NCBI GenBank assembly: GCA_019279435.1
Contig: JAAALK010000084.1
Coordinates: 12,542,916 to 12,606,915 of the forward strand
Reading direction: 5' to 3'
DNA: 64,000 bases
Origin: Zizania palustris
Taxonomy: Eukaryota > Streptophyta > Magnoliopsida > Poales > Poaceae
The position numbers and the translations under genes were made by a program. Positions 44,466 through 55,700 of the stretch are shown here, in pieces. How positions within the stretch are numbered: the first letter of the stretch is position 1; each line of letters opens with the position of its first letter. A model generated the notes under the pieces. It had not been told where the DNA came from. It saw nothing but the letters and a program-made list of their open reading frames with translations, and did no database searches.

Positions 44466-46166
44466 GGGCTTCTCTCAGGATAAGGGTTTTTATCTCTGGT
44501 TTATCCGGCACACATATCCGGGTTCCAAACCATATGGTGCCATTCTCGTCCTCTGAAAATCCTGGGGCTTTTCCTTGCCTCATGTTCTTCTTAATGGCGG
44601 CGATATTCGAGTCTTCTAATTGATCTTCTCGGATTTGTTCGAACAAGACAGGTTGAGTCTCCAAGGTGGCTAGGTATGCTCCGGTGGTCAACCCAAGATT
44701 CAACTTCTCCATCTCTTTACATAACCAGGGCGCGTAATCCTGAATCATCATGGCTGTGCAATATCCTTTGCGACTTAATGCATCGGCTACCACGTTGGCT
44801 TTTCCGGGGTGGTAGTGGATACCTAAGTCGTAGTCCTTTATTAGTTCCAACCATCATCTCTGCCTTAGATTAAGGTCTGGTTGTGTGAAGATGTACTTCA
44901 AGCTCTTGTGATCCGTAAAGATCTCACAGCGATTTCCAACCAAATAATGCCTCCATATCTTAAGGGCGTGCACTACAGTGGATAATTCCAAATCATGGGT
45001 CGGGTAGTTCAACTCATGGGGTCTCAACTGACGTGAGGCATAAGAGATAACCTTTCCATCTTGCATAAGAACACATCCCAATCCTTGGCAAGATGCGTCG
45101 CAATAGACATGGAAATCCTTCCGGATATCCGGTAGGGTAAGTATGGGTGCTGACACCAGATGGGTCTTGAGGGTGCTGAAACTTTCCTCGCATTCGGGAG
45201 TCCATTCAAACTTTTCTCCTTTCTGCAACAATTTGGTCATCGGCTTGGCTATCTTGGAAAAATTCTCAATAAATCTCCGATAATATCCGGCCAAGCCCAG
45301 AAAACTTCGTATCTCCGATACGTTCGTGGGTGTCAACCAATCCGTAACTGCTTCCACGGTGGCAGGGTCTACTGCAATACCTTGTGCAGAGATAATGTGT
45401 CCAAGGAACTTCACTTCCGTCGTCCAAAACTTGCATTTGCTGTACTTGGCGTATAATTGGTGTTCCCTTAGTTTCCTTAAGGTTAACCGGAGGTGAGTCT
45501 CGTGTTCTTTCTGGTCCTTGGAATAAATGAGGATGTCGTCTATAAATACAACGATAAATTTGTCCAAATATTCCATAAACACCTTGTTCATCATGTTCAT
45601 GAAGAATGTCGGGGCGTTGGTCAATCCGAATGACATCACAGTGCATTCATATAATCCATAACGGGTGGTAAAGGCCGTCTTGGGTATATCCTCTTCTCGA
45701 ATCCTTAACTGATGATAACTAGATCACAGGTCGATCTTCGAGAATACCGTAGCTCCCTTCAGCTGGTCAAAGAGATCATCGATCCGAGGCAACGGGTACT
45801 TGTTCTTGATGGTCACTTCATTCAAAGCGCGGTAATCCACACACACATACGCTTAGCCTTGTCTTCCTTCTTCTTGACAAAGATGATGGGGGCACCCCAT
45901 GGTGATGTACTTGGCCTAATGTAGCCTTTCCTCTCGAGATCTTCCAACTGCTGCTTCATCTCAGCTAGTTCTTTAGCGGCCATCCGGTATGGTCGCTTGT
46001 AAATAGGGGTGGTGCCGGGTACCAAGTCAATCCTGAACTTGATGTTCCTCTTGGGTGGCATTCCTGGTAAATCCTCTGGGAATACATCCGGGTATTCGCA
46101 GACTATTGGTATCGTTTCCAAGGTAACCTGATGTAGTCTTGGCCTTCTGATCTTCAGACTTGGCAT
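44452..46166 (-). pseudogene. Element F reverse transcriptase and RNase H, with stops
   Basis: The RT begins in 46166-45822 (YPDVFPEDLPGMPP, then GYIRPSTSPWGAP). A TGA near 45718 lies within the KIDL.SSYHQ motif. The frame continues 45639-44854 with MSFGLTNAPTFF and the catalytic VVFIDDILIYS. RNase H follows (YCDASCQGLGCVLM, SYASRQLRPHE, FTDHKSLKYIF). A second TGA at 44851-44853 interrupts LRQR.WLEL, after which 44850-44452 gives HPGKANVVADALSRK. Both stops sit where related elements have Arg codons. Confidence 0.88.
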
Positions 46167-46523
46167 CTAAAATGTGACGGTAGTCCCTTCTTCACTGGTC
46201 ACCGTTACTTTTCTCTGGGCACACTCTATTACTCCTTGGTATTTATTTAACCAGTCCATCCCTAGAATGAGATCCAAACTTTGGCATTCTATTACGATGG
46301 GGTCGGCCAAAAATATTGTGCCGTGGATATCTATCCATACCTTTGGGCTATAGGTTAGGGCTAGGGTTTGTTCTCCCGGGGTGACTATTTGCACGGCCCT
46401 TGGTAGTTCTTTTATGTTCAGGTTGTTCTTTTCCACAAAAGTAGATGATATGAAGGAGTGTGTAGCTCCTGTGTCAAATAAAACCACTGCAAGTGCTGAA
46501 TGTACCAAGAACTTACCCATCAC
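46167..46523 (-). pseudogene. Element F aspartic protease domain
   Basis: Open stretch with VVLFDTGATHSFIS (DTG active site) and LILGMDWL, typical of Gypsy proteases. It is bounded by stops upstream (about 46541) and downstream (46164-46166), where related polyproteins read through. The active site is intact. Confidence 0.88.
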
Positions 46524-46541
46524 AATCTCGGGTGCGGCCTA

Positions 46542-47697
46542 GGCTTCTTCGGCGGAGACGTGGTTGACTCGGGCGCAGATGGCAGGGTTCGCTGCGACTC
46601 CTTGCACACGCTTGGGATGGGGGCATGCATTGGAGTAATGTCCCTCCTGGTGGCAGTTGAAGCATACCACGGGCTTGTCGTGCTTATCGCGCAGAACTTC
46701 TGTCTTCTTTGCCGGGGCGGGTGAGGCGAACAGGTGCGGCGGGGACGGGGCGAGGTTGTCCGGCTCTAGTGTTGGCGGCAGGTGGTGCCGGACGATATAC
46801 CGGGTGGGGGTGGTACTGTGGTGCCGGTGGAGGAGGGGTGAAGCGGGGTCTCTGAGCCATGCCTTGATTCTGCTTGAAGGCGATCATCCTTTTTCTCTTC
46901 AGGTCGACCTTGTTCTGCTGGGTCTCCTGAATAATAGCTTTATTCACCAACTTTTGGAAGCTGGCGAAATCTTCGGAGATAAGCTGTAGGGACAGCTCAT
47001 CCTTCAGTCCCCGGAGGAACTTAGCCTGCCTGGCCGCATCTGTACGGACCTCCTCAGGTGCGTACCTGGCCAGTCGATTGAACTCGTGTAAGTATTCAGT
47101 CATGGTCCTGCTCCCCTGCTGCAGGTCCCTGAACTCTTGTTGCTTCTGAGCTATAATGCCGTCGGGGATGTGGGCGGCACGGAAAGCAGCCGAGAACTCT
47201 GCCCAAGTATGGACGTGTCCCTCGGGCAAGGTCTCGCGTAGATTGTCCCACCACTCTGCGGCGGGACACTGGAGCTAGTGGGTGGCGAAGGCCACCCTCT
47301 CCTGCTCAGTGCAGGTCAGGAGGTCGAGCTTCTTTTCTATGGTCCTCAACCAATCCCCAGCCTCCATGGGGTTGGTGGTACTCGATAAGGTCGGTGGGCG
47401 GACTCGGAGGAACTCCGAGAGTTGAGAGGCGTTAGCGGGAGCTGGAGTGGCGGGTCGTGGCAGCTCGGGCTATGGATGGAGACGGAAAAAGTGGGCCTGC
47501 TGCTCTTGCATCTGCTGCTGCTGTTGATGCATCTGGTTCAGAAGGGCAGTTACCAACTGGTTTTGCGTGGCCATCATCTCGGCCAGAGTGGGGTGATTGG
47601 CAACTGGGGCTTGCCTTTGCCCAGTCGCTCCCCATTGAGGCGGGTTCCCGTTATCTCCTCCGTTCTGAGGAGCATCGGAGCCTTGGTTGTTTGACAT
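46542..47697 (-). pseudogene. Element F gag, with stops
   Basis: Start at 47697 (MSNNQGSDAPQNGG), then PPQWGATGQ and a Gln-rich helix. The frame has stops near 47470 and 47277. The capsid core lies in 47229-46684 (WAEFSAAFRAAHIP, QEFRDLQQGSRTMTEYLHEF). A Pro-rich stretch follows, then the zinc knuckle CFNCHQEGHYSNAC near 46622-46666 in a shifted frame. Confidence 0.82.
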
Positions 47698-47884
47698 CCT
47701 GAGGTTTCCAAAATACACAACATCTCTTTAGGGGAAAATGCTAAGCTTTTTATTTCAAAATGGTCGTTCTTGCGATTACATTTATTGTCTTTTATTTAGT
47801 TCTTCACTCATGCCTTATTTTAGACATGGGTGGTAATACAATCCAAAACAAAGGAAAATAAACAAACAATCGTAGATACTACAT

Positions 47885-48691
47885 CTATGGTAGCTTTGGG
47901 GATGGCTCGATCACGGGCTCGTGGGAGACGGTCAGGGTCGAGGAACTGGATGGTCCGGCGGGTGGAGCACTGCGTGAAATCCTCTTGGGTCTCACGATGG
48001 GGATCTGAAGGGATTTCCGCTTGCGGGGTGGAAGGGGTGCGATCTCCTCAATGTCCTTCTTCAACTCCTCGATCTGGTGGCGGAGCTGAGGGTTGGTGGC
48101 GACGCGCTGTCGTAGGAGCTCATTCTGGCACCGTAACTCTTCAGCCTCAGCAGCCAATCGATGTCCCTGCTGGATGCGGCGACGAAGATCTCCGTTCTCG
48201 CGGTTCAGATCCTCGGAAGAGTGACGGTAAAAGGCGATCGTATCGCGCTGTCCGCTGGCATCCTGCAGTGCCTCATGGTGGAGCTCATCCATTGCCTTCA
48301 ACAGGTGCACTGTATGTCCAACCGAAGAGTGGCGCTGGGAGAGGGTGCTGACGTAGTCGCTGTGAGGACTCCCTGGGGTGCGAAGAGGTACGGAGCGATA
48401 GTCCGTGTCATAGAGCTCACTGTTGTAGATCATCCGGAGCTCGGTGAGGGCCTGGAGGGCGGTGCGCTGGCTGGCAACCAAGAAGGTAGGTCCTCCTCCT
48501 CGATAGGTGTGGGCCGTCTGTGGAGAGGGCTGGATGACAACGGTGACTTCACAGTAACTTTCTTCCTCATCAGGGAAGACTCCATGGTACATCGGCTCGT
48601 GCTCAAAACCGAGGAATCCAACTAGCATGCACAACTCGCGGATGAAACCGGCCTCGTCGCCAAGGTTCCCATTCAAGGTATGAACCGACAT
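47885..48691 (-). CDS. orf0 of element F (pre-gag protein, 268 aa)
   Basis: Intact frame between PBS and gag on the element's coding strand. Residues 1-110 form a compact part: FLGFEHEPMYHGVF, a beta-like CEVTVVIQP, a loop RGGGPTF, and a helix ASQRTALQALTELRMIY. From about residue 130 to 220 it is charged and heptad-like (coiled coil). The C-terminus is basic and Pro-rich (PPRKRKSLQIPIVRPKR). Element G has a related orf0. RIRE3 and RIRE8 are known to have an orf0 here with unknown role. The beta-loop-helix order recalls part of a double-stranded-RNA-binding fold, but that is my inference from spacing only. ATG at 48691 is the only sensible start and lies about 135 bp from the PBS. Confidence 0.75.
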   Translation of the reverse strand: MSVHTLNGNLGDEAGFIRELCMLVGFLGFEHEPMYHGVFPDEEESYCEVTVVIQPSPQTAHTYRGGGPTFLVASQRTALQALTELRMIYNSELYDTDYRSVPLRTPGSPHSDYVSTLSQRHSSVGHTVHLLKAMDELHHEALQDASGQRDTIAFYRHSSEDLNRENGDLRRRIQQGHRLAAEAEELRCQNELLRQRVATNPQLRHQIEELKKDIEEIAPLPPRKRKSLQIPIVRPKRISRSAPPAGPSSSSTLTVSHEPVIEPSPKLP

Positions 48692-48810
48692 CTACAAAAG
48701 AGAGAAATTTTTGTGAAAATCTCGGAAGATGAGAGGTTAAGTAATTTTGTAAGAAATTACGGTTAATATAAATCCTAGGGTCAGGTTTGTTTGGCTTCCT
48801 ACAGTCAAGT

Positions 48811-48824
48811 CGGCTCTGATACCA
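48811..48824 (-). promoter_or_regulatory. Primer-binding site of element F
   Basis: The minus strand reads TGGTATCAGAGCCG, matching the 3' end of initiator methionine tRNA, three bases inside the LTR. Confidence 0.88.
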
Positions 48825-48827
48825 TCT

Positions 48828-51800
48828 TGTCGCGCCCCGATTTAGTAAATCAGGACTTTATTGAAATTCCATAGAAAATCAATAAATCAAGACGTTCATC
48901 ATGCGACCACGTACAATACGGGCAATCATTCACGGTTCGTAGACCGCATTAATACAAAAGTGAATAAAGGTGAAGAGAAACTAATAAAATAAGGGTCCTA
49001 GATGAATGCCTCCTTCCAGTCTCGCCTTGACTGGGTCGCTACTCCAGACCTCCATCCTCCTCATAGTAGATGGGCTCTGATGGTGTAAGTCAACGGGGTG
49101 AGTACAGGCGTACTCAGCAAGCCACCGAATGCAAATATATTGTAGGATAATAACAAGGGAGATAGTGGCTAATTTTGCGGAAGCGCGTAATTTGTAAAGC
49201 AATTAAATGTGAACAATTTATTAGTACTGAAACGTAAACATGTGTATGCATCATCATCTTCTAACTCGAGGATTACGTTTACCTCCTCGCACAACAGTCC
49301 TTATATGCCATGAATAACTCAACCATTCAAACATTAGTAAACTAACTACGGGTAGTCACACAACCCGCCCTTGACCGTGGGCTCGGCTTTTTGAAAAGAT
49401 TAAGTTTACTCTGATCAGAGATGTACCACTGTACCCACAAGGCACGCACTCATCACTTACACCAAAGTGTAACGAGATGACCCATTTCACGGGAACTCAT
49501 GCCAAAACCTTCCATATGGTCCTCCCCGACTCCTCCACACCCTCTTATGGGTTTCGTATCGTGTCTCGCCCTGTCGAGTTTCCACCATACCCCCCCTTGA
49601 GCCTCATGGTACAAGGCGCCCTGAGGGCTAGCCCCTTGCCCCCTCCACTATGGTGCAGAGTGTCGGAGTGTTCCACACTTCCAGTTAGGACTTACCCATA
49701 AGACTTGTGGTTGGTACGGAAGTGCTTTGCAACAGATCCCGCAGACCGGTCCTTATAGTGCCCCGGGTGCGACAAACCAATGCCCGAGCTTGCACCCGGA
49801 ACCCACCATACTTATAATCTAGCCAACTCCAACAGAGTCCAGAGACGAGAATAACGGGGAATTTCATATACAAAACTAGCTATCTACGACTCATTCTTGT
49901 TATCCTATAGCAGTCGTGCCGGTACATTGGGCACTAGCTAATATAATATTTGTAGAGTGACAAGGAGTTAAGGCTCAATAAGCATGGCTTGGGTTTGCAC
50001 ACAAGGACGGGGATCTAATAAATATAAGTGTAGGGCTTGACATTTGACTAATGCAATATTTCCCTATGAGTTATAGCGATAATTTATTAAAACATGGGCT
50101 CAATAATGATCAACTGTTTCCACAGGGGTGGTCGATGACTTGCCTTGTTCAGCAAAGGGTGAAGGTGGAACCTCGGGGTAGAACTCCGGCTCCTCGACGA
50201 ACTCGTAGTCTTCTCGATACGGAAAAATAAACAGTACACTCAATAAATAGATAAAAATTCACCAAATAATAATCATACACATTTGTGGGTTTTATTAGGT
50301 GTCATAGGGTTTTAATATTCTGAAATTTAGTGAAAAACAGTGAATTTACATTTTTAGGATTTTTCTTAATTTAATTTCTGAATTAATATTTTTAACTCTA
50401 AGGGGTTTTTATTCATTTATTTATTAAGAATATTTTCGGTAACAGTAGCATACTGTTTTTATGGCATTAATGTGTAGAGAATAATATGCTGAATTTAACA
50501 AAATTTGAATGGTGAAATTTAGAGTTAAAATGAGCAAGTTATGAATTTTCAAAGTTTAAACAATTTTCTGGAATTTTATTTAAACTGAAAAAGGGTTCTG
50601 GTCCACGGTGAGCCAGGCCCACGGTGGACCGCTGCACTGTGCGCGTGGACCGGATCAACCAGATCCGTTGGATCCAGATCCAGCGATCAGGCAGGAGGCG
50701 GAAGGCTTAAGTGGCAACAGACGACCAGGATTAGATCTCGCGAACCGGTACGACGTGGACGCACCAGATCGAGTCAAGCTTTTAAATAGTGATTGACGGC
50801 CCAGATTAAAAGATACCGGTTTGACCAGATCTGAGGGCTCAGATTAGATCCTCATAGGATCTAATCTGGACCGTTCGCTCGGGATCGTGCGGCTCGGATG
50901 AATTCCGGCACGGCACGTGGTGACGAGGGTATTTTACCCTTCGTCTCCGGCGACGGTGGCCTCGGGCGCGGTGGCGGCGAGCGCCTATGGGCTTAGCTAA
51001 CGGCAAAAATGGAACGAGGAGGGGAGGGCGGTCATGACCGTACCTTCGACGGCGAAGAAGGAGGTCCGGAGGTGACCGGCGGCGAAGGTAGACAGCGAGG
51101 TCTTCTCGGGTGGTCGTCGGCGTCGGTGATCCGGCGGGTTTCACGGCCAACAGAGGGGTGGCCGAGGTTGGGTGGGCTCCGGTGGTCACGACGGTGGCGG
51201 TGGCTAGGGCTAAGGGGGCCGGGATCGATGGCGATGGCTCGCCGGAGGCGAAGCAGGACCCAAGACCGAAAAGAGGGCGGCGGCACTCTGCTTTCGCGCA
51301 AGGAGGGCTACGTTGGCGTGGGCTGAGTGCGGAGGCCGGAGGGGGTTTAAATAGGGGATCGCCGGCGGCTAGATGGCAAGGAAATCGGAGGAAACCCGAA
51401 GGGCTTCTTTCCATCTCCGGCGAGGTTTCCAAACCTTCGGATTCACTGCCATATTCATGAATCCGCGTGGGCTATGGATGGAATGGAGTCGCCGGTGTTC
51501 GGGGAATCGAATCCAGGAGAAATCCGAGCGAATGCGGCGGCTGGCGGCGTGAATCAGAAGGGGATCGCTGGGAAGAAGGAAGGGGGATCCCCTTCCATGG
51601 AGAAGACGAAGCTGACAGGTGGCCCCCACCTGTCAGTGGGCGAACCAAATAGGAAGGAGGCCAACAGATGGGCCATGTTGGTCAGAGGGCGAAGGCGGGC
51701 GCCTGTGGCTGCCATGTGGGGCCGAAGCGAGCGCGGGCGGAAGAGAGAGGCGGGGGAGTGCGCCGATAGGCGGACCCCACATGTCAGTGGCACGCTGCTG

Positions 51801-52119
51801 GATTGGGCCGGGCTCAGTGTGAATTCGGGGTTGAGGCCCATTAAGGATTTAAAATCTTTTCTGATTTAAAATAATTCCAGTAATTCATTTATTTGATTAA
51901 GGGTTGAATAACTATTGATAAAAATTTATAAAAATTCCTGAAATTATGTTTTGGCCTCTAGTTCATCTCATAAAATTTTCAAGTCCACATTTTGGGTATT
52001 TTTCTCTGTTTAGCTTTAATAGGGCTCTTTATGGCTTTTTCTTTTAATTAGAAATTCCAAAATGTATTTAATAATACTTTTCTTTTGTTTTAATCCTTTT
52101 TAATTTCTGGGGTGTTACA
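48828..52119 (-). repeat. 5' LTR of element F
   Basis: 3292 bp. Left edge TGTCGCGCCCCGATTTAGTA, right edge GGGGTGTTACA. Hairpin arms CTGACAGGTGG (51612-51622) and CCACCTGTCAG (51626-51636). A 197-codon frame (51432-50839) mirrors the one in the 3' LTR and is not regarded as a gene. Confidence 0.9.
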
Positions 52120-52675
52120 CAAGATCCGCATCTGCGTCGACTTCAGGGATTTGAACAAAGCCACTCCGAAAGACGAGTATCCCATGCCAATAGCCGACAT
52201 GTTGATAAACGATGCCTCGGGACACAAGGTACTAAGTTTTCTTGATGGCAACGCTGGTTGTAATCAAGTCTTTATGGCCGAAGAGGACATTTTTAGAACA
52301 GCCTTTCGCTGCCCCAGTTTTGTCAGCTTATTTGAGTAGGTAGTAATGACGTTTGGTTTAAAGAATGCTGGCACCACATACCAACATGCCATGAACTTAA
52401 TCTTTCATGACTTGCTAGGAGTTATGTTAGAGGTATATATAGATGATGTTGTGGTCAAAACGGATGCTATGGGGAACCATCTAGCCGATTTGAGAGTCAC
52501 TTTTGAAAGAATGCGCCAGTATGGCTTAAAAATGAACCCACTCAAGTGTGCTTTTGGTATGTCGGTGGGCAAGTTCTTAGGATTCATGATCCATGAGAGG
52601 GGCATTGAAATCGATCCTAAGAGGCTTGAGAAAATTAGAGGATGTTTAGCGCCGACATGTAAGAGAGATATGTAG
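52120..52675 (+). pseudogene. Element E reverse transcriptase core after F, truncated
   Basis: Begins at the second TSD copy with IRICVDFRDLNKATPKDEYP, then SFLDGNAGCNQ. A stop lies at 52337-52339. The frame goes on with MTFGLKNAGTTYQ and the catalytic YIDDVV, then GKFLGFMIHERGIEIDP. Homology ends near 52640, and the rest of pol is not present. YIDD is an accepted variant of the Y/F-x-D-D box. Confidence 0.8.
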
Positions 52676-52682
52676 ACTGTTA

Positions 52683-52717
52683 GGCTTCCTACAGTCAAGT
52701 CGGCTCTGATACCATCT
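52683..52717 (-). promoter_or_regulatory. PBS and leader stub of element B
   Basis: The minus strand reads TGGTATCAGAGCCG (52701-52714) beside the 5' LTR, then about 20 bp of leader shared with F and G. Sequence of element E begins just left of 52680, so only this stub of B's 5' internal region is left. Confidence 0.8.
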
Positions 52718-55700
52718 TGTCACGCCCCGATTTAATAAATCACGACTTTTATTGAAATTCTAAAGAAAATCAATAAACCAAGACGTTCATCAAGCGATCA
52801 CGTATAATACGGGCAATCATTCACGGTTCGTAGACCGTATTAATACAAAAGTGAATGAAAGTGAAGAGAAGCTAATAAAATCAAGGGTCCTAGATGAACG
52901 CCTCCTTCTAGTCTCGCCTTGACTGGGTCGCTACTCCAGACCTTCATCCTCCTCGTAGTAGACAGGCTCTGATGGTGTAAGTCAACGAGGTGAGTACATA
53001 TGTACTCAGCAAGCCACCGAATACAAATATAATGCAAGATAATAACAAGGGATATAGTGGCTAATTTTGCAGAAGTGCATAATTTGTAAAGCAATTAAAT
53101 GTGAACACTTTATTAATACTGAAACGTAAACATGTGTATGCATCATCATCTTCTAACTCGAGGGGTACAGTCAGCCCCACCTCGCTCAACAGTCCTTACA
53201 TGCCATGAATAACTCAACCATTCAAACAATTGTAAACTAATTGCGAGTAGTCACACAACCCGCCCTTGACCGTGGGCTCGGCTTTTCGAAAAGATTAAAT
53301 TACTCTGATCAGAGATGTACCACTGTACCCACAAAGCACGCACTCATCACTTACACCAAAGTGTAACGAGATGACCCATTCCACGGGAACTCGTGCCAAA
53401 ACCTTCCATATGGTCCTCCTCGACCCGACAGCACCCTCTTATGGGTTTCGTATCGTGTCTCGACGCGTCGAGCCTCACCATACCCCCCCTTGAGCCTCGT
53501 CAGTACAAGTCGCCCGCAGGCTTGCCCCTTGCCCCCTCCACTATGGTGCATCGAGTTGGATTGTTCCATACTTCCAGTTAGGACTTACCCATTAGACTTG
53601 TGGTTGGTACAGAAGTGCTTTGCAACAGATCCCGCAGACCGGTCCTTATAGTGCCCCGGGTGCGACCAACCAGTTCCCGAGCTTGCACCCGGAACCCACC
53701 ATACTTATAACATAGCCAACTTCAACAGAGTCCAGAGACGAGAATATCGGGGGAAATTCGTATAAAAGAATCCAGCTATCTACGACTCATTGTCTTTATC
53801 CTATAGCAGTTGTGTCGGTACATTGGGCACTATCTAATATAATATTTGTAGAGTGACAAGGAGTTAAGGCTCAATAAGCATGGCTTGGGTTTGCACACAA
53901 GGACGGGGATCTGATAAATATAAGTGTAGGGCTTGATGTGTGACTAATGCAATATTATCCTATGAGTTATAGCGATAGTTATGAAAAACCGGGCTCAATG
54001 ATGATCAACTATTTCCACAGGAGGGTTCGATGACTTGCCTTGATCCACGAATGGTGAAGGTGGAACCTCGGGGTAAGACTCTGGATCGTCGACAGCGTAG
54101 AAGTCTTCTTGATACGGAAAAGTAAATAAAACATTCAATAAACAATCCAAAACAATCAACCATACATGTTTATGTTGGATTAAGTAAAGAAGATAGAGTC
54201 TTAAAGTTTAGGGAATTGTTACTTGAATACTTAAGATTGATTTCTAATGAGATTTCTGAATTTTATGACTTGTTGTAATTATTTTTCCTAGGGGTTTTCA
54301 TTTTCCCCTTTTTAAAGTTGAAGTAAAAAGTTATAAAATAGCCTTAATGTTTTTATGGCATTAGAATAGTGAAATAGAGTTATTATGTATTCTGAAGTTG
54401 TTATATAAGTTTTTAAGATAATTTCATAAGGTATGGATCTTTACTATTTGAATTAATTAAATATCCTAAAAGGGCCTTTTTGCAATATGATTTCATAGAA
54501 TAAAGTGGGCAGAGTGAACATGCTATTTTTATTGGATTAAAAACCTTCCATATGGTCCTCCTCGACCCGACAGCACCCTCTTATGGGTTTCGTATCGTGT
54601 CTCGACGCGTCGAGCCTCACCATACCCCCCCTTGAGCCTCGTCAGTACAAGTCGCCCGCAGGCTTGCCCCTTGCCCCCTCCACTATGGTGCATCGAGTTG
54701 GATTGTTCCATACTTCCAGTTAGGACTTACCCATTACACTTGTGGTTGGTACGGAAGTGCTTTGCAACAGATCCCGCAGACCGGTCCTTATAGTGCCCCG
54801 GGTGCGACCAACCAGTTCCCGAGCTTGCACCCGGAACCCACCATACTTATAACATAGCCAACTTCAACAAAGTCCAGAGACGAGAATATCGGGGGAAATT
54901 CGTATAACAGAATCCAGCTATCTACGACTCATTGTCTTTATCCTATAGCAGTTGTGTCGGTACATTGGGCACTAGCTAATATAATATTTGTAGAGTGACA
55001 AGGAGTTAAGGCTCAATAAGCATGGCTTGGGTTTGCACACAAGGACGGGGATCTAATAAATATAAGTGTAGGGCTTGATGTGTGACTAATGCAATATTAT
55101 CCTATGAGTTATAGCGATAGTTATGAAAAACTGGGCTCAATGATGATCAACTATTTCCACAGGAGGGTTCGATGACTTGCCTTGATCCACGAATGGTGAA
55201 GGTGGAACCTCGGGGTAAGACTCTGGATCGTCGACGGCGTAGAAGTCTTCTTGATACGGAAAAGTAAATAAAACATTCAATAAACAATCCAAAACAATCA
55301 ACCATACATGTTTATGTTGGATTAAGTAAAGAAGATAGAGTCTTAAAGTTTAGGGAATTGTTACTTGAATACTTAAGATTGATTTCTAATGAGATTTCTG
55401 AATTTTATGACTTGATGTAATTATTTTTCCTAGGGGTTTTCATTTTCCCCTTTTTAAAGTTGAAGTAAAAAGTTATAAAATAGCCTTAATGTTTTTATGG
55501 CATTAGAATAGTGAAATAGAGTTATTATGTATTCTGAAGTTGTTATATAAGTTTTTAAGATAATTTCATAAGGTATGGATCTTTACTATTTGAATTAATT
55601 AAATATCCTAAAAGGGCCTTTTTGCAATATGATTTCATAGAATAAAGTGGGCAGAGTGAACATGCTATTTTTATTGGATTAAAAACCTTCCATATGGTCC

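Larger units (their letters stand above)
40005..52119 (-). mobile_element. Tekay chromovirus F (RIRE3/RIRE8-like), full length, TSD CAAGA
   Basis: A 12.1-kb element flanked by CAAGA at 40000-40004 and 52120-52124. LTRs are 40005-43173 and 48828-52119. PBS for initiator tRNA-Met is at 48811-48824 and the polypurine tract at 43174-43187. On the minus strand the order is orf0, gag with zinc knuckle, protease, RT, RNase H, integrase with a C-terminal chromodomain. That order and the chromodomain place it in the Tekay/Del chromoviruses, and orf0 and LTR length fit RIRE3/RIRE8. It lies in the RT of element E. Several in-frame stops, mostly explainable by C-to-T change, make it non-autonomous. Confidence 0.92.
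24035..52675 (+). mobile_element. Tat-lineage Gypsy element E (plus), 3' truncated, host of D and F
   Basis: Plus-strand Gypsy element in three pieces: 24035-27270 (5' LTR, PBS, gag start), 37532-40004 (gag, protease remnant, RT start) and 52120-52675 (RT core). D interrupts gag and F interrupts RT; TSDs prove both, and the flanks are collinear. The RT ends near 52640-52670, where sequence passes into the PBS leader of element B. RNase H, integrase and the 3' LTR are absent. The PBS-like TTTTTGGCGACTCCGCTAGG after the LTR and the gag and RT motifs suggest Tat/Ogre-like affinity. Frames are broken at several points. Confidence 0.8.
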
